A stretch of 37,556 bases of DNA. Source: Mesostigma viride (taxonomy: Eukaryota > Streptophyta > Mesostigmatophyceae > Mesostigmatales > Mesostigmataceae). The position numbers and the translations under genes were made by a program. Shown piece by piece: positions 20,651 to 30,806 of this stretch. The notes beneath the pieces were generated by a model, which was not told where the DNA came from, made no database searches, and saw nothing but the letters and a program-made list of their open reading frames with translations. Location: contig RPFO01000550.1 of NCBI GenBank assembly GCA_009746045.1, positions 5,001-42,556 of the forward strand, written 5' to 3'. Within the stretch, counting starts at the first letter, position 1. Every line of letters starts with the position of its first letter.

Positions 20651-20795
20651 TCATGCTCAGTGTCCTGATTTTCCTGATTTTTTGTGCCATGCTAAGTGTC
20701 CTGATTTTCCTGATTTTTTGTGCCATGCTAAGTGTCCTGATTTTCCTGATTTTTTGTGCTGTTAAGTGTCCTGATTTTCCTGATTTTTTCTGATT
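20651..20795. repeat. 36-bp tandem repeat, four copies
   Basis: TGTCCTGATTTTCCTGATTT begins at 20661, 20697, 20733 and 20767 (period 36, 36, 34). It leads directly into the right subterminal CCTGAG array of the CACTA-like element. Confidence 0.92.
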
Positions 20796-20799
20796 CAGC

Positions 20800-21063
20800 G
20801 GGTTTTCTCAGGATCTCAGGATTTCTCAGGATTTTTTTACGAATCTCAGTGTTTCTCAGTGTTTCGCGAGACGCATCTCAGGCACTTCTCAAGATTCTCA
20901 AGAGGAAGTCCTGATATAATATCAGGAATCCTGAGAAAAGTCTCAGGGTTTCTCAGGATTTCTCCTGATATCCTGAGAAAAAAATCAGGAAATCCTGAGA
21001 AAATCTCAGGAATCCTGAGAAAAATCTCAGGAAATCTCAGGATCCTGAGAAAAATCTCAGAAC
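20800..21063. repeat. right subterminal CTCAGGA/CCTGAGA array
   Basis: More than 20 overlapping copies of CTCAGGA or CCTGAGA in both orientations, separated by A or T runs, up to the terminal inverted repeat. It mirrors 16099-16440. Confidence 0.88.
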
Positions 21064-21077
21064 CCGACTTCCTAGTG
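21064..21077 (-). repeat. right terminal inverted repeat CCGACTTCCTAGTG
   Basis: Exact reverse complement of 16085-16098. Confidence 0.65.
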
Positions 21078-21440
21078 TGGGCGGTGACATGCGGCAAATC
21101 AACGTACCACGGCCGGCATTATTTCCTACCCAGGCGCGCAAGAAAAGCCAGCCAGCCATGGATGGATTAACCGCGGATCGCGCAGGCCTGAACGAAATCA
21201 TTTTAGAAATGACAGGAAATGGCCGCAGATCGAAGATGCTTAGGTTATTTTCATGGTGTCCGTTACTAAACGGCTCTTGCTGCATCAAAATAACCCACGA
21301 ATATCGAGTTCTACCGTCGCAGGCACACATGCTAGATTATTCATCGCGGCCAAATTGTTGGATGAGACCCCCGTGCAAATCTGTACCAACAAAGGCAGCG
21401 AATTTGCAAATAGTGCAGATCTTGCTATGAAACATCATAA

Positions 21441-21471
21441 TTTCACCTTTGCGGAGTGTCTGATCAGAATA
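21441..21471 (+). repeat. 31-bp direct repeat, copy 1
   Basis: Begins TTTCACCTTTGCGGAGTGTC and includes CTGATCAGAATA; identical to 21840-21870. A diverged third copy (TTGCGGAGTGCCTGATCAGA) is at 28217-28243. Confidence 0.9.
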
Positions 21472-21839
21472 TACGCTTGGCTGATTTCGATAGTACCGGC
21501 TACGCCCCCTTCTACTAAAAAAGAAGGATTCAGCCGTGTTCAGCCCGTCTCACGGTGCGAGACTGAACAAGTCTCGCGTGCAGACACGTGTGTAGTACTC
21601 CTACACACAGATCTCGAGTGATTTATCTAGTACCAAATCCGAAAGGCTTGCATCACTCCCCGGACAGGAGAACTTTTGCGGATGACTGTAGGTGTAAGTT
21701 GGCGATGCCATGGTATCCGGAGACGTCCGTCCTATAGTCAGCAAAATTGGTGCGAGAGGTCCCCAGTTCGATTCCGGTCGGATTCATTTGCAGATCGCGT
21801 TTTCCGCGTTTTCCGCGGCCTGGCACTGAACGCAAAGGT

Positions 21840-21870
21840 TTTCACCTTTGCGGAGTGTCTGATCAGAATA
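21840..21870 (+). repeat. 31-bp direct repeat, copy 2
   Basis: Identical to 21441-21471, 399 bp downstream. The preceding CGCAAAGG makes an 8-bp hairpin stem with CCTTTGCG of the repeat. Confidence 0.9.
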
Positions 21871-22371
21871 ATAGAACATCACTTTTAACCATCGGCTTAA
21901 TTTTTTCGCCTGTCGCCCGCCGGATTAGCCATATTTTAACGGAACGCACGTCGCCATGGCCACCTCCGCACGGTGCGCGCACTGTGCACCACAATTTTTT
22001 CGGGGAAATGGGTATATTTTATTAGCCAATTATGGACCAAAGAGGTGAGAGGGGAAATGAGTATCAGCGAATCCTAATGAAGGTGGGCACACACACGTGT
22101 GGCGGTGACAGGTGAAAGGCTAATAGGGCGCGTTATTAGACCAGGGAAGCCATTGGACCTGAGTGATGTCGCCATGAGGCATACTGGTGAATACCTGATT
22201 ACGGCCCAGTAGATCATGAAAAAGCTGGAGCGGGCTGGGCTTGTCGTTATTGGGCCCTGGGTCCCACACCCTGTGTTGTTCCTGAGCTAACAGCCAGTAG
22301 CGGCGCATAGCCGCATTCCATAGGTATATAAAGCGCCGGACTACGTACTGCGTCACGTGAGCATAAGTCCT

Positions 22372-22576
<205 letters not shown>

Positions 22577-22842
22577 CTTGCGTGTCATGCGCAAGGCATG
22601 CCACGGAGTATTGGTCCTGAGGATAGCCGCTACACTACCGCCTCGTCTGCCATTACAGTAGAGGACAGCTCGGATGAGGATTACATCCCCATCTAGTGCT
22701 TAACGGTTGGGGGATGATGCAGACGATATTTGTTTAAACTTTTGTGTAATTATTTTTCTAATGAGATTAGCATAGTACTCCGTGGCAAGTCCTCAGTGGG
22801 AGGGGAACATGACCACTTAGCATATTTTTTTCTCTTCATAAG
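22577..22842. other. no gene; possible 3' end of a retroelement on the minus strand
   Basis: Shares TACTCCGTGGCATGCCTT (minus strand) with 32811-32828. It also shares the block at 22744-22810 with 11092-11150 and, in part, inverted with 24697-24730. Confidence 0.4.
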
Positions 22843-24569
22843 TTAACCCTTAAACCGTCTTGACTGGGACCACGAGAACGGACTGAGTTGACCTATCTTT
22901 GCAAACACGCTAGTATCAAGCCCAATAACATTTTCTGGCCCACCCTTGTATCCAAGCATGCTTTTATATCAAGTTTTGATGGGGTCATGTTGTTGGTCAC
23001 ATTTCCATGCTCCAAGGGTGCTATAAATAGCATGCCCCCCAAGGGGGTACCAAAAAAAAAGGGTATGAGACCTATACCATGCAATATAAACCATTTATAC
23101 AAATCAGTTGGGCTTGGCCCTTCAAAGGTAGTTTGCTATACTCACAGGCATGGCATAGATGCACTCACATCATGAAATGGCAGAGAGCTGCCTACCACAG
23201 CTATAGCAAAATGCCCAAAATAACTCAGTCCGTTATAACGGCCCCAGTTTTTAGGGTGTGTTTCGCTAGCACTACCGTATAGTTTCTTTGTGGCAACCTG
23301 GCCAACATCATCATAAACAACCACAAATGCATCCAAATGCACAGCCCCAGCATACAGAGCTACTGCCATTCTATGCATTGGGTATAAAGCTTGTGCAATC
23401 AACCATACGCACACGGACGGTCGCAAGGAGGAGGCATAGCAAGGTGGAGATTACTAGTGCAGCAAAGGTATAAAAAAGCACCCCTAAAGTGTTGTCAATG
23501 ATGAGAAAAACAAATGGTTTAAGCTGGACATGCTGCCATGCCAGCAGGGTCATGTTTCTAGCTTGCAAGGAGCACACAACAAGAAGCTAGCAAGACATGA
23601 AGTGGTGCAGAAAGCTTGCCATGGAAACACTACTTTCGACCTGCATGAGCGAGGGATAATCACCTTGGTATTACATATATCTTATCCATGAACGACCCCG
23701 ACCGTGTTCTCACCACCATGAGGCTAATATTGGCTGAACGGAAGTGAATATGGGCTAAAATCTGCCCGACATTGGCGTACACCAACCAATTGACAAGCCT
23801 GTGCAAAGAAGCAGCAAACCACAAAAAAACGATTACAAACCTTCTAGTACAAGCCTACGAACAAGTGCCAAACGTTAAACTATATATACTGGGTTCTTAC
23901 AAGACGCCAGCGCTCAAATACGTACCAGCTGGAGACCGGACGTTACCTTGCTTGCGGGAGCCAGCACCCCCACATTGTAGATGTATCCACCGCGGCTTTT
24001 TTCAACACGCCACTAACCACAAATGCTAAAAACAATTTATATATTGCATCAGTGCGCAAACAAATGGACTTTCGCTGCGATTAATGACGTAGCCCTGGCA
24101 TGCTCATCGCCTGGCCGCCCTAACGAGCTGCCGCAAGGAAAAATTGCTCCGAAGCCTACATTCGCATTTCTATCTGTTCCGCAGCTAGGTATGCAGCATG
24201 TTTATGACATAAATAATATTTCCACAAAATTTCAGCGCAATCTGATCATCCGTGCTCCTGCCCCAATCATCTTTTGCTTCGCCATAGCCGGAATATTGCA
24301 TGCACGACAAAATTATTTTTATGCACGTCGTCTTCGTTCGACCATGGTACCCCCCTGGACTTGCAAGCGCGTAGCACCCTGGCCAAGTGTCCGATGGACG
24401 GTCTGAGAAGTGCTGCGGATAGGCCACGTGGCCAGCTTTCAGGATCCGTCGAGTTGACCGTTAAATTCAAAGTGGCGCGGCGCCCAGTTCTGCCACAAAC
24501 TCGGTCCGTTTAAATGGTCCCAGTTCGACTGGGACCATTATAACGGACCCGTGACGATTTAAGGGTTAA
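22843..24569. mobile_element. piggyBac-like non-autonomous element (TTAA-CCCTTAAA ends)
   Basis: The left end reads TTAACCCTTAAACCGTC (22843-22859) and the right end, on the reverse strand, TTAACCCTTAAATCGTC (24553-24569), with one mismatch in 17. TTAA targets with ends beginning CCC are typical of piggyBac elements. Further inside, GGTCCCAGT and GTCCGTTATAA strings recur in both orientations (23229-23243, 24509-24547). Internal frames are short and show no transposase. Length including both TTAA copies is 1,727 bp. Confidence 0.5.
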
Positions 24570-25063
24570 TGGTTTATTCTATCAAGGAGACCATGAGGAT
24601 ACAACCTTTTTTCTATTCTATCAACCTTTTTATCATCAAGGCGGTGCCCACACCCCTGTAACTAGGACCTAGATAGCTTATACCATCCATTCCATCCGGC
24701 ATGTTCCCCTCCCACTGAGGACTTATGCTCACGTGACGCAGTCACGTGTCTATTAATTAATTAATTAATCATCAAGGAGACATCATGTTACCATCTGTCT
24801 CAATCAGTCCCTCAATGCCACTAGGTCTTTGACATATAGATAGAAATTAAGATAGCCACGCGGCTTCCACGCCGGGTCTTCGCGTCTTTCCTCTCATGAA
24901 TACAACCACCTCAGTCCTTCCACGTTGGAATGCCATGCGTCCAGGAATAGTTGTCTCTTTGGCAGTTGTCCATAAATGATAATTACAATTCTCCCGAATC
25001 ACCTGGCTTGCGCTGGTTGTCTCCAATTTTACCCCGACTAGGTTGTCTCCAATTTGCAACTTT
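24570..25063. other. no gene; short dispersed repeats
   Basis: Contains CACTGAGGACTTATGCTCACGTGACGC at 24712-24738 (inverted relative to 22347-22374) and a (TTAA)n run at 24752-24768. It also has an ATCAAGGAGAC string and, at 25023-25039, CCAATTTTACCCCGACT, which recurs directly at 25780-25796 on the other side of the next element. Confidence 0.5.
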
Positions 25064-25770
25064 GCAAATTAGCGGAGGGCGGGGTCCGAGATTAATTAAG
25101 AGGTACCTTGAAATTAAATAAGAGGCATGCCTCTATCCAGATATATTTTTGGAGGCAAGTTTCTATTGGCGTTAAGTTGTAGTATTGTACGACTACGTGT
25201 CAGGCCGACTTCTACATTTTCACCGCTTGGTCCAAAAAGGATCACTTATATACCCGACTTCTCCGTAAATTAATTAATTCTCCGTAAAATCTCAGCGACC
25301 GGGTTTCGAAACAACCCACGAACGCCGTAGATGCAGATCCAACGGAGCAAACAACGTCACGACCGACGCGGCGCCAAATAGTCGCCCAGGTTCCTTTTCT
25401 GCGAGCCATTTTACAACGTCGCGCTGCGTCATGTACCCGAGCCCTTTTCTGAACGTGAGATCCAAAATCCGCTTGCCAGACCGGGAACTCCGTCCAATAC
25501 CGTCGTGCAGTACCACCGATTCACTACCATTCAAATCACCGACATTGCTGGAGGGATACCTCTTATTTAATTTTGCCACTTAGAAACGTCTCCGCGACAC
25601 TAGTGCAACTTACAGTACTTTTCGTCACCCTTGACATGTTTTCGTACAATACTACGAATTCACGCCAATAGAAATTCGCCTTCAAACATATATCTCGATA
25701 GAGTCATGCCTCTTATTTCATTTCAAGGTACCTCTTAATTCATCTCGGCCCCCGCCTTCCGCTAATTTGC
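25064..25770. mobile_element. non-autonomous DNA transposon with about 140-bp terminal inverted repeats
   Basis: 25064-25203 and the reverse complement of 25626-25770 align end to end with scattered mismatches. Both begin GCAAATTAGCGGA, include AATTAAGAGGTACCTTGAAAT, ATAAGAGGCATG and TTTCTATTGGCGT, and end near GTAGTATTGTACGA. The interior (25204-25625) has only a 95-codon minus-strand frame without motif. I see no clear target duplication. Superfamily is not assigned. Confidence 0.75.
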
Positions 25771-26130
25771 TAAAAAGAAGCCAATTTTACCCCGACTGTC
25801 TCCTTGATAAATGACAATTGCAATTCTACGTGGTCCCCTTGGAAAGTGAGACAACTATATCAAGGAGACAACCAGCGCAGGCCAGAAATCGTATGACTAT
25901 GAACTAAGATAGTGGTCTCCCGATAGTCATATCTAGAAGACACCCGGCAACACATGCATTTGTGTTCATGGCCTCACATAACAATCAAGTTTGAACATTG
26001 GCCTGCGTCAGTGAAAGGTATGGACGTAGGCAAGCCATCTCACATGCAACATAACCATTCAATGTAACAACAAGGATGAATGATACCTACTGAGCAACAG
26101 ATGATTGTAGCTCTCACAAGGGAGGCGCGC
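25771..26130. other. no gene seen
   Basis: Includes an inverted copy of the GGTTGTCTCCTTGAT repeat (25865-25901) and otherwise unremarkable A/T-rich sequence. Confidence 0.5.
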
Positions 26131-26227
26131 GAATGAATGAATAAATGAATGAATGAATGAATGAATGAATGAATGAATGAATGAATGAATGAATGAATGA
26201 ATGAATGAATGAATGAATGAATGAATG
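26131..26227. repeat. (GAAT)n microsatellite
   Basis: About 24 copies of GAAT with one AATA interruption near 26142. Confidence 0.96.
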
Positions 26228-27778
26228 TAACAACTCACTTAACTAGTGTTTTTTTTTTAGACCGCGATATATTGCGTTGAGAGCTATTTATAGAACACGT
26301 CATAACATCTAGGGAATACATAGTCATGTGTATACTTTCCTGAAAGCCCATAAATCAAAGGATTTTTTGAGCTACTCAGACCTACAAAATGCTAATTCAT
26401 TAGAGAGATACAATGATTTGAATACAGGGGGGTCTGGCCATGACCACGATTTGTTGACCCTAGGTCACAAGTCATGTGCTTATTCACAAATGGTTCATGA
26501 AAAAAATCTGGCTTCTTGCACGAGCTACGGGCAACATATGCAGGCTCTGTGGAACAAAACTCAGGCCCATTGGGCCACTGGAGCTATTTTTCATGAGCAT
26601 CACAAACACAACGCAGTACAACGCAGTGGGGAAAATGAGAGCCCTTCACAACATGACGCATTGACACGAGCCCCATAAACGGGGCCATAATGAGCTAGGA
26701 GGGTCAAAACGTTGGCCATAGCCAAATCATCATCCACTCTCACAACCTGTTGAGCACATGCCTCGTGGGAAGGGAGGTGCTGGGTTTTCATTCCATAACG
26801 CGTGCAATACTGAAAGAAAGAGGCAAGTGTAGTGCAAGGCTTTGATAGGTTGAGTGATCCATGAGCTTAGATGCAGGCAAAGATGATGCTGGAATGCATG
26901 CTAGCAAATGGTGGCAAGATGCTAACAACACATGATTATACACCATGATCATGGGCACCTAGCTGATCTTCTTGCTCAATCAACGCAGTATAAACCATCA
27001 ATATCCAATCCTCACGATATATGCACGGCTTGACGACGTATACAGCACCTAAATACTGCACAACTGCAGCCTGCTATGGCTGAAATGCAAGCAGCGTCGA
27101 GTAGGATGGCGGTCTAAGAGAGGCTGGGCAGAGGCCGGTAGAAATAAGTGGGAAACTGGCAGAAACTAGGTAGAAACACGATATACTTACGCCTGCAAGC
27201 ACTATTGAGCCGGTGGAAGAGGCCATTTCCAGGAAAATACAGCATACCGTAGCAATAGCCACGGTCACGCCTTACGCTATTTGCAGGCACCATCATGCCC
27301 GGAGCTACCCAATAAAAGTCTGCACAAATCTCGGTTTAGCCGAGAGTCCGGTCGTTCGGAATTTATAAACATGTGTTAAGAAGTCGATACACCATGGAAA
27401 TACCAAGCATGGTGCCGCAGCAGACCCGCGTCTTGCCGTAATAATATGCATGCCGGTTTCCAGGGTTTCCGCATGAAAGTTGGGTGAGAAACTGGAAAAA
27501 ACTACGTTTCCTTTGCCCCAGTACCTTAACAAACTCGTAGAAACCTAATTATCAACCTTTGAACTCATCATCATGGTCGTGCTAGCCAACAGCCACTGAC
27601 ATTCGCGCGAAAACTGGCGAGATCTACCTGCCGCCATCGCCGTCGTCTTCACCTTCGTCCCGCGAAAATGCCTGATTTAAGTGGTACATATTTGTTCGCA
27701 ACATGAAATCACACCGCACCGTCCCTCTTCCTGCGCCGAAATCGATGTTCACATTCTTTTCAGACTCGAGCCATGTAC
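26228..27778. other. no convincing gene
   Basis: A plus-strand 116-codon frame at 26328-26678 has no recognisable motif and no splice or poly(A) context I trust. The remaining frames are shorter. Treated as non-coding. Confidence 0.5.
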
Positions 27779-27870
27779 CTACAGTCATTCCCGCGTTAAG
27801 TTGCGATCGCCCCCTAAAACTTGGCGCCGCAACTTAACTCGGGAACGCAACTTAACGGTAGAATTAGGCT
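27779..27870. mobile_element. GTTAAGTTGCG inverted-repeat element, copy 1
   Basis: Begins ACAGTCATTCCCGCGTTAAG, contains GTTAAGTTGCG once and CGCAACTTAAC twice in opposite orientation, with GGCGCCGC between. The same parts in the same order make up 29402-29531. It is probably a truncated member of a small MITE-like family. Confidence 0.55.
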
Positions 27871-28349
27871 AGCAGCCCACCACCTCCTCCTCTGACGGAC
27901 TTCTATACGGCATTCGACAGCTCTCGTCAAGCCCAATCCAGCTGCACCGTCAAAGCCGGCCAAAGTCCATTTTCCAGGCCAGATATTTTGGACAAAGGCG
28001 GGCTGCAAAACACGCCGTGGGCAGCCACGCAGTGCCTGCGTTTTATACCACAAATGCCGGTGTGTTTTAACCCTCTGACTTCGGCTCTCTTTTTGGCGGG
28101 TTACTTAATTGCCAGCCGGCTTCACGTTTGAATGTGACAAAACATGGGAACAGTCGTGAGGGAAGCTTCATTTACTGTCAAAGGCCTGCATGTAAACAAT
28201 AACGGCCACAGGCAATTGCGGAGTGCCTGATCAGAATAATAACGCAACCTTGTCTTTGCCCTTCTTAGTGTGGTGCATTCGGCATGACTATGGTGGTAAT
28301 TTCCATCAAGATGTCTCAATTACAGACACTGCATGGTCGTGGCGTTTTG
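27871..28349. other. no gene seen
   Basis: Contains the third TTGCGGAGTGCCTGATCAGA repeat copy at 28217-28243. No supported coding region. Confidence 0.5.
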
Positions 28350-28411
28350 ATGAGTAGTGTAGTTAGGCTTTTCTAGACTAGATAGCTTAGAGTTAGGTTA
28401 GTTCGATTTCC
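28350..28411 (+). mobile_element. LINE 3' UTR fragment upstream of RT remnant
   Basis: GAGTAG...TTTTCTAGACTAGATAGCTTAGAGTTAGGTT closely resembles the 3' UTR found after the LINE stop codon at 28952-29006. It lies just before the reverse-transcriptase C-terminus, indicating a partial head-to-tail arrangement. Confidence 0.6.
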
Positions 28412-28417
28412 TTAAGG

Positions 28418-28951
28418 TCCTGGTCCTCACGGTGCTCACGTATGGCGCCGAGGCATGGACGCTCACGGACACGCTGGCGGCCAAGCTAAACGGCACGGTA
28501 ACCAGGATGCTCCGTCAGGCCCTGAATGTAGGGTTTGACACGCATAGGTCTTTAGAATCTTTGTACCAGGGCATGCCTCGCATTTCGGACGAGATTAGAC
28601 AGCGTAGGATAGCATTCGTAGGACATCTTGCTCGCACCAGCCAGGTAGACACCGCCCTCAGTCGGTCTGGCCGGCCCACAGCGGCTTGGCCAGCCAGGAC
28701 GGCATATCCTGACCTGGCCTGGCCCTAAGGACATTCCTAAGAAGGTAGGCAAACATGTCATGACCTACCCACAGCAGTTGATGGCTGACCTAGTGGTCCC
28801 AGCGCAGTTTGAAAATCGCATTCACTCCCTCTCTCTTGCTTGGACTGCTATGCAGGACAAGAGGAGGTGGAAAACCATTGTCCAGGCTCATACGCCCGCC
28901 CCTGTGGGCAAGCCCCCCCCCCCCAAGCGGAAGGGGCGCTTTGCTGAGTAG
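28418..28951 (+). pseudogene. LINE reverse transcriptase C-terminal remnant
   Basis: Frame 28432-28728 starts with VLTYGAEAWTLT, the hallmark after the reverse-transcriptase thumb in many LINEs. It continues with LNGTVTRMLRQAL and GMPRISDEIRQRRIAFVGHLAR. The end continues in another frame (28760-28951: MTYPQQLMADL, RWKTIVQAH, PPPPKRKGRF-stop), so there is a frameshift between about 28720 and 28760. Everything upstream (endonuclease, RT palm) is missing, the usual result of 5' truncation during insertion. It is different in sequence range from the ORF2 piece at 13282-15236, so the two cannot be compared directly for family identity. Confidence 0.82.
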
Positions 28952-29193
28952 AATGAGTAGGGTTTTCTAGATTAGATTAGCTTAGAGTTAGATTAGCTCG
29001 GTTTCGCGGCTTTGCCCCCCCCCCTCCATCCATCCACGGGAATATGTGCTACATGATCTCCCAACGGAGTCATGATATAATTTAATTTAATTTTAGTTCG
29101 ATTTCGCGGCTTCCTCCACTCCACCCACCCATCATGGAATATGTGCGATCTCCCAACGGAGGCATGTTATAATTTAATTTAATTTAATTTAAT
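28952..29193 (+). mobile_element. duplicated LINE 3' UTR with hairpin and TTTAA tails
   Basis: Two consecutive units. Each has TCG(A/G)TTTCGCGGCTT, a C-rich tract, AATATGTGC, ATCTCCCAACGGAG and a (TTTAA)n tail (tails at 29076-29095 and 29168-29193). The second unit lacks ORF sequence, so it is either a tandem duplication or a second, extremely truncated insertion. Confidence 0.65.
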
Positions 29194-29401
29194 GGTCGTG
29201 GATTCTTATGTACCGCAGCCCGCAGGCTGCAAAACTGAATTTGTAAGGTTGCATTCACGCTTTTCACCTAAGCCAGCAGGCAGGGAAATTTGCGCGCCAG
29301 TGGGGCTTGCGTATTTTGCCGCCTAAAATCACGTAGCGGGTCCGGACTTCGGCAAAAAATGGCCTCCTGCGCGGCCAAAAATGGCCTGACACCTACAAAT
29401 T

Positions 29402-29531
29402 GAGTCATTACCGCGTTAAGTTGCGATGGCCTCCATGCTTAAGTTGCGGTCGCCCCCCAAATTTCGGCGCCGCAACTTAACGCGGGAACGCAACCTTAAG
29501 AAACGCAACTTAACGCGGGAATGACTGTAGT
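29402..29531. mobile_element. GTTAAGTTGCG inverted-repeat element, copy 2 (MITE-like)
   Basis: The left end GAGTCATTACCGCGTTAAG and the right end (reverse strand) CAGTCATTCCCGCGTTAAGT are near-identical inverted repeats of about 24 bp. Internal copies of TTAAGTTGCG/CGCAACTTAA occur in both orientations around GGCGCCGC. At 130 bp it is non-coding and could fold into a long hairpin. A shorter relative is at 27779-27870. Confidence 0.6.
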
Positions 29532-29627
29532 TGCCACCGGCATGCAAGGCACCGCTCATGGCCATTTTTTGAAGATGAATCGCCCTAGTTTTCCCATTTC
29601 CCCTGGCGTCAGAATAAGCAGCCCGCC

Positions 29628-29737
29628 GTTGTCTCCCTCGAGTGAGACAACGGGTAGTTCCCAGCGCATCGTTGTCTCACTCGAGTGAGACAACGGGTAG
29701 TTCCCAGAGCGTCGTTGTCTCACACAAGTGAGACAGA
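29628..29737. repeat. GTCTCAC...GTGAGAC palindromic repeat, locus 2
   Basis: Three 24-bp near-palindromes start at 29628, 29671 and 29714, an exact 43-bp period. The middle one is a perfect palindrome centred on CTCGAG. Between them lies GGGTAGTTCCCAG(C/A)GC. Confidence 0.9.
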
Positions 29738-30096
29738 TACATACAAGCCCCCCCCCCAAGCTGACGCGGACGCGTCAGCTTTTCCCCCACCGCCGATTCT
29801 CCGCACCCCGCACCCCCGCACCCCCCCACCCACCTAGATTAACGGACCCCCCCACACCCCGGCAGCCCGCAGTTCCCCTGCCGCAGTTCGTCGCTACTCG
29901 CAGTCCACTCAGTCTCCTCGCGGACGGAGGCGACTACGTGGCGTCCCCCACGCCCCCAATTTCTGCTGTCCGCCAGTGTCCGCCTGGCCCCAATGTAAAC
30001 GAACCCCCACAGAAGCACTCTCGCTCCAGTATGCTCATGCAGCTCCTCACCACTCGGTCGTTCAGTTCACCCACTTTTCTCCCTACTTTTTTTTTA
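29738..30096. other. C-rich sequence with short inverted repeat, no gene
   Basis: Holds AGCTGACGCG-GA-CGCGTCAGCT (29759-29780), a perfect 10-bp stem, followed by a C-rich stretch. The plus-strand frame at 29728-30246 is proline/serine-rich by composition only. Confidence 0.5.
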
Positions 30097-30708
30097 TTTC
30101 CCTTTCCTTCTATTCGCCGCTACTCTCATCCTCCCCCAAGCCCGAGGAGTCTTCCCGTCTCTTCGAACAGCTCAGCTCCGGGCACCCCACGACCCATTTT
30201 CGTCTCCAGTTCACTCGATTCGTCGCTACTCCTTTCCCTCCCCTAGCCCTTCTTCCCCTCATTCGCGGTAACTCAGTACGATTCAGTTCAGTCTCTCTTT
30301 GTGCCCCTACGTGGCATTTTCGCCTAGTATTCCTTACTTCTCAGAGGCCGCTCCCCCCCCCCGCGCCACTTCCCCTGCGTTTGCCACCGGAACTACCCTC
30401 GCCCAAGCAGTTTCCCTTTCCTTCTATTCGCCGCTACTCTCATCCTCCCCCAAGCCCGAGGAGTCTTCCCGTCTCTTCGAACAGCTCAGCTCCGGGCACC
30501 CCACGACCCATTTTCGTCTCCAGTTCACTCGATTCGTCGCTACTCCTTTCCCTCCCCTAGCCCTTCTTCCCCTCATTCGCGGTAACTCAGTACGATTCAG
30601 TTCAGTCTCTCTTTGTGCCCCTACGTGGCATTTTCGCTTAGTATTCCTTACTTCTCAGAGGCCGCTCCCCCCCCCCGCGCCACTTCCCCTGCGTTTGCCA
30701 CCGGAACT
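30097..30708. repeat. 314-bp-period direct duplication
   Basis: 30097-30394 and 30411-30708 are almost identical (about 298 bp each), with one difference visible near 30325/30639 (CGCCTAG versus CGCTTAG). They are separated by 16 bp. A third partial copy (CGCGCCACTTCCCCTGCGTT) follows at 30717-30750. C/T-rich on this strand. Open frames spanning it duplicate each other and are not supported as genes. Confidence 0.93.
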
Positions 30709-30806
30709 TACCCGCCCCGCGCCACTTCCCCTGCGTTTTTCACCGGAACTCCAAGCAAGAGTTGTTTTTTACATCTAAAGGATATGAGTTCCCAGCGCAG
30801 CGCGCC

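Larger units (their letters stand above)
16085..21077. mobile_element. CACTA-like DNA transposon, about 5.0 kb, probably non-autonomous
   Basis: CACTAGGAAGTCGG at 16085-16098 is repeated as its perfect reverse complement at 21064-21077. The dinucleotide TG flanks both ends (16083-16084 and 21078-21079), which may be a 2-bp target duplication; a 3-bp one does not match. Immediately inside each end are dense repeats of CCTGAG/CTCAGG (16099-16440 and 20800-21063), as expected of the subterminal binding-site arrays of CACTA elements. Inside lies one intact ORF (19490-20485), similar in pattern to the C-terminal part of Tnp2-like transposases. I find no catalytic core ORF, so the copy looks internally deleted or decayed. 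Confidence 0.6.
21078..22371. other. no gene seen; dispersed repeats
   Basis: Contains the 31-bp direct repeats at 21441 and 21840 (listed separately) and a stretch with GTTCGATTCC that resembles a tRNA B box (21768-21778). It also has a block (21951-21993) inverted relative to 11457-11501. No coding frame is convincing. Confidence 0.5.

Noticed and set aside
16082-21080. 3-bp target duplication at the CACTA-like element
   Set aside because: The flanks are CTG and TGG, so only a 2-bp TG match is seen, which could be chance.
21720-21790. Possible tRNA gene
   Set aside because: GTTCGATTCC fits a B box and TAGTCAGCAAAATTGG faintly an A box, but the T-stem has mismatches, the anticodon arm is missing and the acceptor ends do not pair.
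26328-26678. 116-codon plus-strand frame
   Set aside because: No motif, no splice or poly(A) context, and composition like the flanking non-coding DNA.
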